Source of the DNA: Burkholderiaceae bacterium
GTDB taxonomy: Bacteria > Pseudomonadota > Gammaproteobacteria > Burkholderiales > Burkholderiaceae_D
Direction: 5' to 3'
DNA length: 64,000 bases
Assembly: GCA_030157545.1 (NCBI GenBank)
Contig: JAOAUN010000067.1
Coordinates: 48,364 to 112,363 of the forward strand
Shown in pieces: positions 44,211-56,000 of the stretch (within the stretch, counting starts at the first letter, position 1; each line of letters opens with the position of its first letter). The notes under the pieces were generated by a model, which worked only from the letters and a program-made list of their open reading frames with translations, was not told where the DNA came from and made no database searches. Made by a program: the position numbers and the translations under genes.

Positions 44211-46418
44211 ATGACTGCACATACCGCACGTACCACTTGCAACCGACTTCAAGTCGCCACTGTTCTGCATAAATTCATTGAGGAGCAAGTACTGCCGGGC
44301 ACCGGCATAGACAGCGCCAGTTTCTGGAATGGCTTCGATGCGATCGCGCATGACCTCGCACCCAAGAACGCCGCCCTGCTGGCCGAACGCGACCGCCTGC
44401 AAACGGAACTCGACAAATGGCATCACGCCAACCCGGGCCCGATTGGCAATATGGACGCGTATCGCGACTTCCTGAAGTCAATTGGCTATCTGGTGCCGTC
44501 GCCAGCGCAGGTCGCTGCCACAACATCGAATGTCGATGCCGAACTCGCGCTGCAAGCCGGCCCGCAACTGGTGGTGCCTATCCTGAACGCCCGCTATGCA
44601 CTCAACGCCGCCAATGCGCGCTGGGGTTCGCTGTATGACGCGCTCTACGGCACCGATGCCATTCCCGAGACCGACGGCGCCACCAGAGGCGGCGCTTACA
44701 ACCCGGTGCGTGGCGCGAAAGTCGTCGCGTTCGCACGCGCCTTCCTTGACCAGTCTGCCGCGTTGGCCTCTGGCTCACATGCTGATGCCACCGCTTACCA
44801 AGTCAACGACGGCAAGCTTGCTGTGACATTGAAAGACGGCAGCGTCACCAGCCTGGCAGATGCCAGCAAATTTGTAGGCTATCAGGGCGATGCAGCGGCA
44901 CCGACTTCCGTGCTGCTGATCAATAACGGCCTGCATATTGATATCCAGATCGACCGCAGCAAAGGTATCGGCAAGGATGACGCCGCAGGTGTCGCCGATC
45001 TGGTCATCGAATCGGCACTGTCGACCATCCTTGATCTGGAAGATTCGGTTGCTTGCGTCGACGCAGACGACAAAGTCCTCGCTTATGAAAACTGGCTCGG
45101 CATTCTGAAGGCAACGCTGGTTGAAACGCTGAACAAGGGCGGCAAGACCATCACCCGTACTTTGAATGCAGACCGTCAGTACACTGCCGCAGGTGCAAAC
45201 AGCGGCATTGTGACGCTGCATGGCCGCTCACTGCTTTTCTTGCGCAACGTTGGTCATCTGATGACGAACCCTGCAATCTTGCTGGAAGACGGCCGCGAAA
45301 TCCCCGAAGGCATTATGGACGCCGTCATTACCGTGACGATTGCCTTGCATGATTTGAAGCGTAGCAAAGAACAAAAGATCGGCAACTCGCGCACCGGCTC
45401 GGTATATATCGTCAAACCGAAAATGCATGGCCCGGCTGAAGTTGCGTTCGCCAGCGAACTGTTCGGCCGCGTTGAAACGCTGCTCGGTCTGGCGCCCAAC
45501 ACGGTCAAGCTCGGCATCATGGACGAAGAGCGTCGCACCAGCGTCAACCTGAAAGCTTGTATAGGTCAGGCCGCTGCGCGCGTGGCCTTCATCAACACCG
45601 GTTTCCTCGACCGCACCGGCGACGAAATGCACACTGCAATGCAAGCGGGGCCGATGCTGCGCAAGGGCGACATGAAGACGTCGACCTGGCTGACTTCCTA
45701 CGAGCGCAGCAATGTGTTGGTGGGTCTGTCATGCGGCTTGCGCGGTCGCGCACAGATCGGCAAAGGCATGTGGGCCATGCCAGACCTGATGGCAGCGATG
45801 CTGGAACAGAAAATCGGCCATCCAAAATCCGGCGCCAATACCGCATGGGTGCCATCACCAACCGCGGCGACTTTGCATGCGCTGCACTATCACCAGGTTA
45901 AAGTATCGAGCATTCAGCAAGAGCTGGAAAAAGTCGCCTCTTCAGAAGAAATCGACAAGCTGCTCAATGGCCTGCTGCAAATACCGGTCGCCAGCAACCC
46001 AAGCTGGTCAGCTGCCGACATTCAGCAAGAGCTCGACAACAATGCACAAGGCATACTCGGTTATGTGGTGCGCTGGATTGACCAGGGCGTCGGCTGCTCG
46101 AAGGTGCCCGACATTCACAACGTTGGCCTGATGGAAGATCGTGCCACGCTGCGGATTTCCAGCCAGCACATTGCCAACTGGCTGTTGCATGGCATCGTCA
46201 CCGAAGCGCAAGTCACTGAAACACTGCAGCGTATGGCGAAAGTCGTCGACGGCCAGAACGCCGGTGACCCGCTGTACAAGCCAATGGCCGGGAACTTTGA
46301 AACCTCTTACGCTTATCGTGCAGCGCGCGATCTGGTCATGAAAGGGCTTGAGCAACCTAGCGGCTACACCGAGCCACTGCTGCATGCATGGCGCTTGAAG
46401 GTAAAAGCTGGCGCGTAA
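44211..46418 (+). CDS. glcB: Malate synthase G
   Basis: 735 residues, the length of isoform G. Key blocks: [35 protein letters not shown] and [18 protein letters not shown], followed by the C-terminal catalytic cap. It condenses glyoxylate with acetyl-CoA to malate in the cytoplasm. A strong inverted repeat follows, so it ends its own transcript. Confidence 0.96.
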   Translation: MTAHTARTTCNRLQVATVLHKFIEEQVLPGTGIDSASFWNGFDAIAHDLAPKNAALLAERDRLQTELDKWHHANPGPIGNMDAYRDFLKSIGYLVPSPAQVAATTSNVDAELALQAGPQLVVPILNARYALNAANARWGSLYDALYGTDAIPETDGATRGGAYNPVRGAKVVAFARAFLDQSAALASGSHADATAYQVNDGKLAVTLKDGSVTSLADASKFVGYQGDAAAPTSVLLINNGLHIDIQIDRSKGIGKDDAAGVADLVIESALSTILDLEDSVACVDADDKVLAYENWLGILKATLVETLNKGGKTITRTLNADRQYTAAGANSGIVTLHGRSLLFLRNVGHLMTNPAILLEDGREIPEGIMDAVITVTIALHDLKRSKEQKIGNSRTGSVYIVKPKMHGPAEVAFASELFGRVETLLGLAPNTVKLGIMDEERRTSVNLKACIGQAAARVAFINTGFLDRTGDEMHTAMQAGPMLRKGDMKTSTWLTSYERSNVLVGLSCGLRGRAQIGKGMWAMPDLMAAMLEQKIGHPKSGANTAWVPSPTAATLHALHYHQVKVSSIQQELEKVASSEEIDKLLNGLLQIPVASNPSWSAADIQQELDNNAQGILGYVVRWIDQGVGCSKVPDIHNVGLMEDRATLRISSQHIANWLLHGIVTEAQVTETLQRMAKVVDGQNAGDPLYKPMAGNFETSYAYRAARDLVMKGLEQPSGYTEPLLHAWRLKVKAGA

Positions 46419-46460
46419 TTTTTAACAGTCAGCTTCAGCATCAACAGTTTGTGAACGAAC

Positions 46461-46491
46461 AGAAGGCCCCCGAAATTTTCGGGGGCCTTCT
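46461..46491 (+). terminator. Terminator-like hairpin after glcB
   Basis: AGAAGGCCCCCGAAA and TTTCGGGGGCCTTCT pair perfectly over 15 bases around one T. Very stable, 43 bases after the stop, but the T-tract is poor (TTCTGCATT). Confidence 0.7.
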
Positions 46492-46633
46492 GCATTATGC
46501 AAACTATTTCTCTGCAGAATTGTTATGTACGTTATTGCGCAGACATTGTTTTTGATCAAGATACCGACTATCTCCAGTGTTACTGTGAGTTTTGAGTTTG
46601 CCTGAAACACCCTGTAAGACTTTGGAGATATCT

Positions 46634-47023
46634 ATGAAAATCGCTCGAAAAATAATTGCTTCCCTTTTGATTTCATCCATTACCCTGACCGGCATGATGG
46701 GATCAGCCCACGCAACATTGATCACAACTGAACAGGTCGCCGTAACCGAATCGGCTCAGTCAGCCCGCGCAAAATTGGCCGCTGAAGTTGCCCGCCCTGA
46801 TGTTGTCTCCCGACTCGAAGCAATGGGCATCAGTTCATCGGACGCACAACTGCGTGTCGCTGCACTGAGCGACAGCGAAGCACAAAGCTTGGCTAGCAAC
46901 ATGGATAAAATGCCTGCCGGCGGTGACGTTATTGGTATCTTGTTCGGCATTTTTGTGATCTTGCTGGTCACCGACATCCTCGGCTTTACTAAAGTCTTTC
47001 CGTTCACCCGTAGCGTTCGCTAA
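46634..47023 (+). CDS. PA2779-family small exported membrane protein
   Basis: 129 residues from the ATG at 46634 (TTGGAGA site). N-terminal signal-like segment to about residue 27 (SAHA-TLI), a helical polar middle, and a C-terminal hydrophobic segment. A Pro-Ala-Gly-Gly at 94-97 precedes a 32-residue tail: DVIGILFGIFVILLVTDILG then FTKVFPFTRSVR. Its stop overlaps the peptidase gene by one base (TAATG). The family is always found with PA2778-type peptidases as far as I know. A double-Gly cleavage site is possible. Confidence 0.8.
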   Translation: MKIARKIIASLLISSITLTGMMGSAHATLITTEQVAVTESAQSARAKLAAEVARPDVVSRLEAMGISSSDAQLRVAALSDSEAQSLASNMDKMPAGGDVIGILFGIFVILLVTDILGFTKVFPFTRSVR

Positions 47024-47985
47024 TGATGCGCGCAGCCCGCCTGATCTGGTTGGCGCTCTGCGTCAGCTTAGCTGCGGGCTGTGCAACGCAGACCCGCGCC
47101 TTGCTAAGTGAACCGCAGTCGCCACTGCCGCAACGTATTGAACTGACCACCACCCCTTTTTTTGCGCAAGAACTTTTTCAGTGCGGTCCTGCCGCGTTGG
47201 CGATGTCGCTTGGCGCAACAGGCATTCAGATCACGCCTGACGAAATCCAGCCTGAAGTTTTTATTCCCGCCCGTGAAGGCAGCCTGCAACCGGAAATGCT
47301 GGCGGCAGCGCGACGCCACGGCGCGCTGGCTTTAACGATAGAGCCCAATCTCTCCGCACTGCTGACCGAAGTAGCTGCCGGCCATCCAGTCATCGTGCTG
47401 CAAAATCTCGGATTGAGCTGGTTGCCGCGCTGGCATTATGCCGTCGTCATTGGCTATGATCTTGAGCGCAAGGAAATCCTGCTGCGCTCGGGAGTGACTG
47501 AGCGCCAGAGCATGGCAATGCGTACCTTTGAACATACATGGGCCCGTAGCCAGTACTGGGCAATGCTTGCGCTTGCGCCGGGTGAATTACCGGCAGGCTT
47601 GAATGAAAAACGAATCACTGCTGCTGCCGTGACGTTTGAAAAAACAGCGACACCAGAACAGGCACTTCGCGTCTATCAAGCAGCGCTACAACAATGGCCA
47701 GACAATCTGATGCTGCAACTCGGCCTTGGCAATAGCGCTTATCTGCTGGGCGATCTGCCGGCAGCAGAAACGGCTTTCAGGACAGCGAGCCTGCGCCACC
47801 CTGATAATGCACCGGCGCTGAATAATTTGGCCACAGTACTGCAGGAACGGGGAAAACTGGACGAAGCACTGGCTGCGGCCAAACAGGCAGTCGCACTCGG
47901 CGGCCCATTGCTGGAAAACGCGCAAACCACGCTGACCAGTATTCAGGCTTCTGTCAAAGCTGCTTCCGCAGCCAAATTTGAATAA
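47023..47985 (+). CDS. PA2778-family C39-like cysteine peptidase with TPR domain
   Basis: 320 residues. Lipobox LAAGC puts the lipid-modified Cys at residue 20, so the protein is anchored on the periplasmic side. The papain-like C39 core has FQCGPAALAMSLG with Cys54, and WHYAVVIGYD with His138 and Asp146. The C-terminal third (about residues 195-310) is two to three TPR units (ALRVYQAALQQWPDN, AETAFRTASLRHPDNAPALNNLA). C39 peptidases cut after Gly-Gly, and the gene upstream encodes a protein with that motif. Confidence 0.87.
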   Translation: MMRAARLIWLALCVSLAAGCATQTRALLSEPQSPLPQRIELTTTPFFAQELFQCGPAALAMSLGATGIQITPDEIQPEVFIPAREGSLQPEMLAAARRHGALALTIEPNLSALLTEVAAGHPVIVLQNLGLSWLPRWHYAVVIGYDLERKEILLRSGVTERQSMAMRTFEHTWARSQYWAMLALAPGELPAGLNEKRITAAAVTFEKTATPEQALRVYQAALQQWPDNLMLQLGLGNSAYLLGDLPAAETAFRTASLRHPDNAPALNNLATVLQERGKLDEALAAAKQAVALGGPLLENAQTTLTSIQASVKAASAAKFE

Positions 47986-48000
47986 AAGTCTCTATCAAAA

Positions 48001-48495
48001 TTAACGCGCGTCCGGCTTGGAAGAAAGCCACTTTTTAAACGCAGCGCTTGCCAGCGCAGCATACGTATCCCTGACTTTTTGGGGAATGATTTTAGGGATA
48101 ATCGGGATATAAGTCGGGTTCTCTCCCTGCAGCCGATATCCTTCCGCCCACGCGCCGCATAAGATCGCTTCTTCCGTCAGCGCGGCCAGATTACTTTCCA
48201 CGGTATTTTTCAGCTCCTGCAAAACCTGTTCGCGCCGCTGTTCAATCTCTGCTCCAGACGTCGCTACGGATTTGTCATTGCGCTCTTTAATGTAGGCGTC
48301 GGCAAACAGATTGGAAAAATTCCGGGCTTCGGCGTTATCAGACAAAACCTGAAAAAATGCGGAGCAGCGAATGGCTTGCCGCTCTACTCTGGCTTCTTGC
48401 GCAATAGCAGGCGATGTGATGACGACACCATTCAGCACAGCCAGCAATAGGCTTACACAAACCCTGATGTTCAAGGTGCTATTGAGCCCACACAT
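48001..48495 (-). CDS. Hypothetical exported protein
   Basis: 164 residues from the ATG at 48495, which has a CAGGAGA site 6 bases upstream; a longer start at 48519 does not. Signal peptide ending PAIAQ. The mature part is mostly helical with two Cys (AIRCSAFFQVLS and AILCGAWAEGY), probably one disulfide. I do not recognise the family. Confidence 0.7.
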   Translation of the reverse strand: MCGLNSTLNIRVCVSLLLAVLNGVVITSPAIAQEARVERQAIRCSAFFQVLSDNAEARNFSNLFADAYIKERNDKSVATSGAEIEQRREQVLQELKNTVESNLAALTEEAILCGAWAEGYRLQGENPTYIPIIPKIIPQKVRDTYAALASAAFKKWLSSKPDAR

Positions 48496-48541
48496 TTTTT
48501 CTCCTGTTTTGAACTGCATCGGGAAACCTGAATCTTTTTTT

Positions 48542-49432
48542 CTAAGAGCGATAACGATTCAAGGCAGTCAGCTTGGTCACCTCGGGCTTTGTACAGCCTT
48601 GCGAACTCAGAAACTCCAGTTCGGCCTGCTCATCACGGGTTTCTATCCACCATGCCTTCGGCGTGTTCGACTGCCCGTTACTCCAACGGTAACCACGCGC
48701 AGAGGCCAGGTCTTTGCTCTCGAACGGCAAACCAAATGCATAGATGCGCCAGGACGGCGCGCGCGCAGATGCAAGCAGCATCGACAATACGGTTTCCTCC
48801 GAATCCACCGCTTTTTGCGCCAGCAGCGCGGTCAGCATGTCGACATCGGCTCGCGCCCTGTGACCATCATGAAACAAGCCGAAACGGAAACCTAAATAAT
48901 CCAGCTTGTTAGTTCTGAGCTGCCATTTTGACCACGGCACTTCATGCAATGAACAGGCAAAGCGCTGTTGAATAAAAGCCGGAAAGCGCTGCTCGAGAAA
49001 AGCGCGGTCAAATCGTGAGTTGTGGCAGATGACTAAACTGACCTGATCCATCACGCGCACGACTTCGGCATCGTCAATCCGTTTGCCACGTACCATTTCA
49101 TCGGTAATGCCGGTCAGTTGCGTAATTTCTGCCGGTATTGGCTGTTCCGGATCTTCCAAACCTTCATAACTATCGACGACCCGGTACAACGTGCCGGTCT
49201 CGCGCCCGTATTCACAGATCACGATACCCAAATCGATGATCTTCGCGCCCAGTTCGATTTTTAAACCCGTCGTTTCTGTATCAATCACAGCCAGACGGGC
49301 GCAAGCCTCGCCGCTGGCGTTTTCGGCAAACACATGATCTTCACGAATGGCTACGCGCCGCAAAACCCGAAAATCAGGACTTTTCTTCAGTAAATCTGCA
49401 GCGTTTTCAAGCAACTCGTTCTTTATTGTCAT
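48542..49432 (-). CDS. DnaQ-like 3'-5' exonuclease
   Basis: 296 residues. ExoI VIDTETTG, ExoII CHNSRFDRAFLE and ExoIII HRARADVDMLTALL motifs are intact, an epsilon-like DEDDh nuclease, with about 45 residues before it and an unassigned C-terminal region containing a possible WYRWSNGQSNTPKAWW-like fold. Opposite in strand to recC and separated by 145 bases. Role in repair or RNA turnover is open. Confidence 0.85.
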   Translation of the reverse strand: MTIKNELLENAADLLKKSPDFRVLRRVAIREDHVFAENASGEACARLAVIDTETTGLKIELGAKIIDLGIVICEYGRETGTLYRVVDSYEGLEDPEQPIPAEITQLTGITDEMVRGKRIDDAEVVRVMDQVSLVICHNSRFDRAFLEQRFPAFIQQRFACSLHEVPWSKWQLRTNKLDYLGFRFGLFHDGHRARADVDMLTALLAQKAVDSEETVLSMLLASARAPSWRIYAFGLPFESKDLASARGYRWSNGQSNTPKAWWIETRDEQAELEFLSSQGCTKPEVTKLTALNRYRS

Positions 49433-49577
49433 GTTCGTAAATCTCTAAGGGCGGGATTCGTCAGTGAATCCCTAGGAAGCATGGTGCGGGGCGGCAATTT
49501 CCAAGCATAATAACCGCTTTTGTTATGCTGATTTAACACTTGCTGCACTCGCAAACATAAAAACAAATGCCTCCTTT

Positions 49578-52500
49578 ATGAATCCTGTCCCGACCCAAAT
49601 CCTGAAGCCCGGTTTTATCGCTTTTCATGGCAATCGCTCGGAGGTATTGGCGCAGGTTTTAATCGACTGGATTCATCGCCATCCGTTAAACCCGCTTGAA
49701 GAAGAAGTGATTCTGGTCCAGAGCAACGGCATGGCCGAATGGGTGAAGATGGAGCTGGCACGCTTAGGCGGCGTCTGCGCTGCAACCAGAGTGGAGTTGC
49801 CATCGCGTTTCCTGTGGCGCACTTACCGGCAAGTACTGGGACGCGAAGCCGTGCCGAGCCATTCACCGCTCGACAAACTGCCACTGACATGGCGCTTCAT
49901 GCAATTGCTGCCAACGCTGATGTCGCAGCCTGACTTCGCGCCGGTCGCCAGTTTTCTGCAAGCAGACGAGCCCGACCGCATGCTGCAGCTGGCTTCCAAA
50001 CTGGCCGACCTGTTTGACCAATACCAGATCTATCGCGCCGACTGGCTCGCTGCGTGGGAAAACGGCCAGGACCAGTTGCTTCGTGCTGACGGATCGTTGG
50101 CGGATTTGCCGCCCGAGCAGCGCTGGCAGGCGCAACTATGGCGTGCCGTATTGAAGACACTTAACGAGCGCGAACTACAAAGCATCCGTCCCAAATTGCA
50201 TCAGCGTGTGCTCGCGCGTCTGGCTTCCGGCGAACCCTTCGCAAGCAAAGTGGCGCAGCGCGTCATCGTGTTTGGCATGAGCCATATTCCGTGGACCATG
50301 CTTGAATCGCTCGCAGCACTGTCGCCGCATAGCCAGGTCATGCTGGCCATACCGAACCCCTGCCAATTTTATTGGGGTGACATCATGGACGGCCGCGAGT
50401 TATTGCAAGCGGTGCGTCGTCGCCAGCCGCTACGCGAAAATCGTGAACTGTCTTCGCTACCGCTGGAAGACATGCATGCGCATGCGCATCCCTTACTGGC
50501 AGCATGGGGCCGTCAGAGTCGTGACTTCATTCGCCAGCTTGATGTGTTTGATGATGCCGAACAAAGCCGGCGCCGTTTCGATCTGCCGCGCATCGACTTG
50601 TTTGATGACACCGAAGAAGACGCACACACCCCCTTGCTGAAGCAAGTGCAAAACAGGATTCGAGACCTGAGCCCTTTGTCGGAACACGAGCAGAGACCCA
50701 TTGCCGACAATGACTTGTCTATCGTTTTTCATAGCGCGCACAGCAGCGTGCGCGAACTTGAAGTCTTGCATGACCAACTGCTGCATTTGCTGGCCAAGCC
50801 GGCCGCAAACGCGCCGCTGAATCCGCGCGATGTCATCGTGATGGTACCTGACATTGAAAAATTGGCGCCTGCCATCCGCGCCGTGTTTGGCCAATATAAG
50901 CGACATGACCGTCGCTACATTCCGTTCGACATTGCCGATACCAGCGCCAAAGTCAGCAGCCCGCTCATAGGCGCAGTTGAATGGCTGCTGCGTTTGCCGG
51001 ATCAGCGCTGCTGCATGAGCGATCTGGTGGACTTGCTGGAAGTGCCGGCAGTCGCAGCGCGCTTCGGGATAGCCCCGCAGTCTTTACCCAGGCTCACACG
51101 TTGGATGGCAGGCGCCGGCATACGCTGGGGACTCAATGCCGGGCATCGGCACGATCTGGGTTTAATGGCCTGCGGCGACCAGAACAGTGCATGGTTTGGC
51201 TTGCAGCGCATGTTGCTCGGCTATGCGAGCGGTGCGGTTGAAATTACTAAGCATAATGCTGCGCCCGACATCGAGCCTTACGACGAAATTGGCGGACTCG
51301 AGGCCGAACTGGCAGGCTCGCTCGCGCATCTGCTGCAGGCGTTGGTGCAGTGGTGGTCGGTGGCAGTCACACCTGCCACGCCCACAGTCTGGATTGAACG
51401 CTGCCGTGTTTTACTGACCGCGATTGCCGAGCCTGTTACCGACATCGACCAGCAAGCCTTGAGCGCGCTCGACGATGGACTCGCAGCCTGGCAATCTGCC
51501 TGCGAACAGGCCGGCTTCAGCGAAGACGTGCCGTTGATGGTGGCGCGCTCCGCATGGCTGTCCGGCATGGACACACCTGACTTGAATCAGCGCTTCAGGG
51601 CCGGTGGCATCACCTTCTGTACCTTGATGCCGATGCGCGCGATTCCATTTGAAGTCGTGTGCCTGCTGGGCATGAACGACGGTGACTATCCGCGCCGCAG
51701 CATGCGCAGCGACTTTGACCTGATGGCCTTGCCCGGCAACAGCCGCCCCGGCGACCGCTCGCGTCGCGACGACGACCGGCAGCTGATGCTGGAGTCACTG
51801 CTCTCGGCTCGGCAAATGTTGTACGTCAGCTGGTGCGGCCAGAGCGTGCGCGACAACAGCGCGCAGCCGCCGTCGGTGCTGGTGTCGCAATTGCGGGATT
51901 ATTTAAGCGCCGGCTGGGGCAAGCAAGTCGTGACAGACCGGACCACGCATCATCCATTGCAGGCATTCAGCCGACGCTACTTTGAACAGAGCGGCACGCT
52001 GCTGACTTATGCGCGCGAATGGCGTGCAGCGCATAGCGAACAAACCCAGGCGGTCGTAGCAGCCTTGCCCGCTTTTTTTCCCGACCCCGACGTGCCGCTG
52101 ACCATCAACACACTTGCTACGTTTTTGCGCAATCCTGTCAAAGCTTTTTTCAGGCAGCGCCTGCTGGTCATGTTTGAAAACCATGAAGAAGAAAACGACG
52201 ACGAAGAATGCTTTACCGTTGACAATCTCGACGAGTACAAGTTGATCAAAAATTTACTCAGTGCGGCGACCGTCAAGAAAAACAATGCCGATGCAGCGAC
52301 TTTCGCGCTGCAGTCGCTGGCGCGCTTGCGCAGGGCTGGCGGCTTGCCCTTGAAGGGGTTTGGCGATCTCAAGCAACAGGACTTGCAGCAGACAATGACG
52401 ACCATCCTGCGTAGCTGGTTTGATGAGCAGGCACGCTTCCCGTATGCAGCCGAGCGGCATTCCGTGCGTGTGCAGGCAGGCGCGGTAGTGCTTGAAGACT

Positions 52501-53057
52501 GGATCGACCAGTTGCGCAGCGACGCAGCGTTCGCTGGTACGCAAGCGTGGCTGGAGCTTGAACCGGGCAAGCTGTGCGTCAAAGGCAAAAAGGACCCGAC
52601 TCCACGTCTCGACAAATTACCGGGCGCATGGATTCGCAGTTTGGCCATCGCGGCCAGTGGCTCGCAAGCGCAAGGCGTGCTGGTCGGGCGCGACAGCGTC
52701 ATCGAGATCGCCCCCATGCCACAAGAGTCAGCCATCACCACACTGACGATGCTGCTCGAACTCTGGCTCGCCGGCATGCAGTCACCGCTGCCATTGCCAG
52801 CCAAGACAGCGCTGGTCTGGCTTGAAGACACGCACAAGGCCGCTGCTAATTATGAAGGCGGCTTCAGGCAAGATGGCGAAGGCAAGGACGTGTATCTGGC
52901 TCGTGTCTATCCGGACTTTGAAGCCTTGAGTCACGATGGACGTTTCGCTTTGTTGAGCGAACAGGTCTATGGCCAATTAAGAGAGTGGGCCGCGCAGCAT
53001 GTAACAGCCCGCCATCACGCCACAGCAGAAGCGGTAGAAAACGGACAAACAGCATGA
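49578..53057 (+). CDS. recC: Exodeoxyribonuclease V, gamma subunit RecC
   Basis: 1159 residues, slightly longer than E. coli RecC. N-terminal FIAFHGNRSEVLAQVLIDWI and VQSNGMAEWVKMELA are conserved, as is GGITFCTLMPMRAIPFEVVCLLGMNDGDYPR in the inactive helicase-like part; the C-terminal nuclease-like domain is present. It recognises Chi in the RecBCD complex. Overlaps recB by 4 bases (ATGA). Confidence 0.95.
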   Translation: MNPVPTQILKPGFIAFHGNRSEVLAQVLIDWIHRHPLNPLEEEVILVQSNGMAEWVKMELARLGGVCAATRVELPSRFLWRTYRQVLGREAVPSHSPLDKLPLTWRFMQLLPTLMSQPDFAPVASFLQADEPDRMLQLASKLADLFDQYQIYRADWLAAWENGQDQLLRADGSLADLPPEQRWQAQLWRAVLKTLNERELQSIRPKLHQRVLARLASGEPFASKVAQRVIVFGMSHIPWTMLESLAALSPHSQVMLAIPNPCQFYWGDIMDGRELLQAVRRRQPLRENRELSSLPLEDMHAHAHPLLAAWGRQSRDFIRQLDVFDDAEQSRRRFDLPRIDLFDDTEEDAHTPLLKQVQNRIRDLSPLSEHEQRPIADNDLSIVFHSAHSSVRELEVLHDQLLHLLAKPAANAPLNPRDVIVMVPDIEKLAPAIRAVFGQYKRHDRRYIPFDIADTSAKVSSPLIGAVEWLLRLPDQRCCMSDLVDLLEVPAVAARFGIAPQSLPRLTRWMAGAGIRWGLNAGHRHDLGLMACGDQNSAWFGLQRMLLGYASGAVEITKHNAAPDIEPYDEIGGLEAELAGSLAHLLQALVQWWSVAVTPATPTVWIERCRVLLTAIAEPVTDIDQQALSALDDGLAAWQSACEQAGFSEDVPLMVARSAWLSGMDTPDLNQRFRAGGITFCTLMPMRAIPFEVVCLLGMNDGDYPRRSMRSDFDLMALPGNSRPGDRSRRDDDRQLMLESLLSARQMLYVSWCGQSVRDNSAQPPSVLVSQLRDYLSAGWGKQVVTDRTTHHPLQAFSRRYFEQSGTLLTYAREWRAAHSEQTQAVVAALPAFFPDPDVPLTINTLATFLRNPVKAFFRQRLLVMFENHEEENDDEECFTVDNLDEYKLIKNLLSAATVKKNNADAATFALQSLARLRRAGGLPLKGFGDLKQQDLQQTMTTILRSWFDEQARFPYAAERHSVRVQAGAVVLEDWIDQLRSDAAFAGTQAWLELEPGKLCVKGKKDPTPRLDKLPGAWIRSLAIAASGSQAQGVLVGRDSVIEIAPMPQESAITTLTMLLELWLAGMQSPLPLPAKTALVWLEDTHKAAANYEGGFRQDGEGKDVYLARVYPDFEALSHDGRFALLSEQVYGQLREWAAQHVTARHHATAEAVENGQTA

Positions 53058-56000
53058 GCGATCAGTCCGATAAGAAAGCTGAATTGCAAGCTGCATTGCA
53101 AGCTGAGTCCATGGCGCCGTCGGCTCCGGATAGCCAGATCCTGCATCCGGAAACCTTCCCCCTGTGGGGTAGCCGGCTGATCGAGGCCAGTGCCGGCACC
53201 GGCAAGACCTGGACCATCGCTGCGCTATACCTGCGCCTGGTGCTGGGGCATGGCGGCGACAATGGCTTCGGGCAAGCCTTGCGCCCTGCCGACATTCTGG
53301 TGATGACATTTACGCGCGTGGCGACCCGTGAATTATCGGACCGCATACGCGAGCGGCTGCTGCATGCCGCGCAATGCTTTCGCGGAGAGCGGACGCCGGA
53401 CGACAAAGACGAATTTCTGAAGAATATCCTGTCGGCCTATGCGACCGGTGCTGAACGCAATCAGGCCGCCTGGACGCTGGCCATAGCGGCAGAGAGCATG
53501 GATGATGCCGCAATTTTCACCATCGATGCGTGGTGCCAGCGCATGCTGAAAGAGCATGCGTTCGACAGTGGGTGCCTGTTTGACGAAGAACTGGTTGCCG
53601 ACGAAGTCGCAATGCGCACCGAAGCGATTCAGGATTACTGGCGCCAGGCCTGTTACCCATTGCAGCCGCACGCGCTGTCACAGGTTCTGCAGGTCTGGGC
53701 TAATGTCGAAGCGCTGCAGCAGGATATGCGCGATTTGATGGATCAGGATATTCCGCCAGAGGCAACGCTTGGCACACTCAATGAAGCGCTGACGCAAGCA
53801 ATGGCGCAACGCGCAGCAATGCTCAGGAAAATCAAGACAGGCTGGGCCGAACGTGCAGCGGCTATGCAGGCATGGCTGGATGACGAGACTACCGGCAACA
53901 AGAAAAACTGGAAAACGCGCTCACTCGCCAGCCGCTACTACACACCTTGGCTGAACACGCTCGCAGACTGGGCCAATGATCCCGCTGACGATGGCAAGCC
54001 CGATTTGAAAACAGGGTGGGTGCGCTTCACGCCCGACGGCATGATGGAAGTGCGCAGTGCAGATGCGCCGCCGCTGACCCTGCCGCCGGAATTTGTCGAA
54101 TTTGGAAATCTCGAACAGGCGCTGGATTCTTTACCGGAGGTGAGCACGGCCCTCCGGCTGCACGCCGCCGCCAGCGTGTTGCAGCGGCTGCAGCGTCTTA
54201 AGCGCCAGTCCGGCAGCTTTGGTTTTTCCGACATGCTGCACCGACTCAATATAGCCTTGCTGGGTCAAAATGGCGAGCGTTTGCGCGATCGTATTCTTGC
54301 TCAGTACCCGGCCATCATGATTGATGAATTTCAGGATACGTCACCGCTGCAATATAAAATCTTTGATCAGATTTACCAGACGCAAGCCAACAACCGTCAA
54401 GCTGCCTTGCTGCTGATTGGCGACCCTAAGCAATCGATTTACGGTTTTCGTGGCGCCGATATTTACAGCTACATGCGCGCGCGTGAAGCGACTGCCGGCC
54501 GCCATTATGTGCTGGAGACGAACTATCGTTCTACGGATGCGCTGGTCAATGCCGTCAACCACTGCTTTGCAAATGCGGAAAGCAGGCACCCTGAAGGCGC
54601 CTTCCTGTATCGCAAGCCCGACACTAACCCACTCCCTTTCGAGCGTGTTCGCGCGAATTCCCGCACCGAGCAGCTTGTCACTGCGCAGGGTCCGGTACCA
54701 GCGATGACGCTGGCGCATGATCTTGAAATGCGCAGCACAGAAGCCATCCGTAAAGTTTTTGCGGCGCGTTGTGCAGAGCAAATCGTCAACTGGCTGAACG
54801 ACCCGCAAGCCGGCTTCAATAAGCAAAGCAAGGCGGCCGAGGGTGCGGCGGCATTTACTCCACTACGTCCTGCCGATATCGCCGTGCTGGTACGAACCGG
54901 CAAAGAAGCAGCGGCAGTGCGGCGTGAACTTGGACGTCGACTAGTCGCCTCGGTTTACCTGTCAGACAAAGACTCCGTATTTAATAGCGTAGAAGCCAGC
55001 GACCTCGTCCACTGGCTCAGGGCGATTGCGGCGCCGAATGATATGCGTCTGGTTCGCGCCGGCCTTGCAACGGCCACTATCGCCTTGAGTCTCGATGAAC
55101 TGGGATCGCTGGCCAATGATGATGCCGCTTTTGATGCGCGCAGCGAACAGCTGCAGCAATTACGCACCGTCTGGCAAACGCAGGGTGTGCTGGCGATGCT
55201 GCGCCAGACCCTGCATCAACTTGGGCTGGCATCGCGCTGGCAGGCGAATGCAGACGGCGAACGCAAGTTAACGAATTTCCTGCATCTGGCCGAATTGATG
55301 CAGACAGCCAGCAGCGCACTGGATGGCGAGCAGGCCTTGATACGCTGGCTGCAAAATGAAATAAATTCAGACAGCGGAAAAAGTGACGAACACATCGTGC
55401 GTCTGGAAAGTGATGCCGACTTGGTGAAGGTCATCACCATCCATAAAAGCAAGGGACTTGAATATCCGATCGTATGCCTGCCGTTCTCAACCAGCTTTCG
55501 TGAACAAAATTTAAAAAACACCAGCTACGTTAATCTGGCGAACGCAGAAGGACAGCTTGAATTCCGGCTGCAATTCGGTAAAGCTGAACTCGAGGCTGCA
55601 GACCTTGAGCGATTGCGGGAAGACCTGCGTCTTTACTATGTGGCTCTGACGCGCGCGCAGCATGCGTTATGGGTTGGTTTTTCTGCCGTCAAAGTCGGCA
55701 ATAACAAAGAGTGCCTATCGCATAAAAGCGGCGCCGGTTATCTGCTCGGCGGCACGGCAAACATTCCTGCAGAAGGCTGGCTAAGCGTACTTGAAGATTT
55801 TGCGTCAGCCTGCACCGACATAGCGCTTCAGGCGGCAGAACCAGTGCCCGCCCGCACTGTACTGCGGCAGTCGCAGACTGCGGCAGCGCTGATTGATGCG
55901 CCGCTTTATGAAGCAGAATTCGAACGCAACTGGACGATAGGAAGTTTTTCTCGCCTGGTCAAAGATTTGAAAGATGTGACAGCAGCGCAAACCGCGTCTG

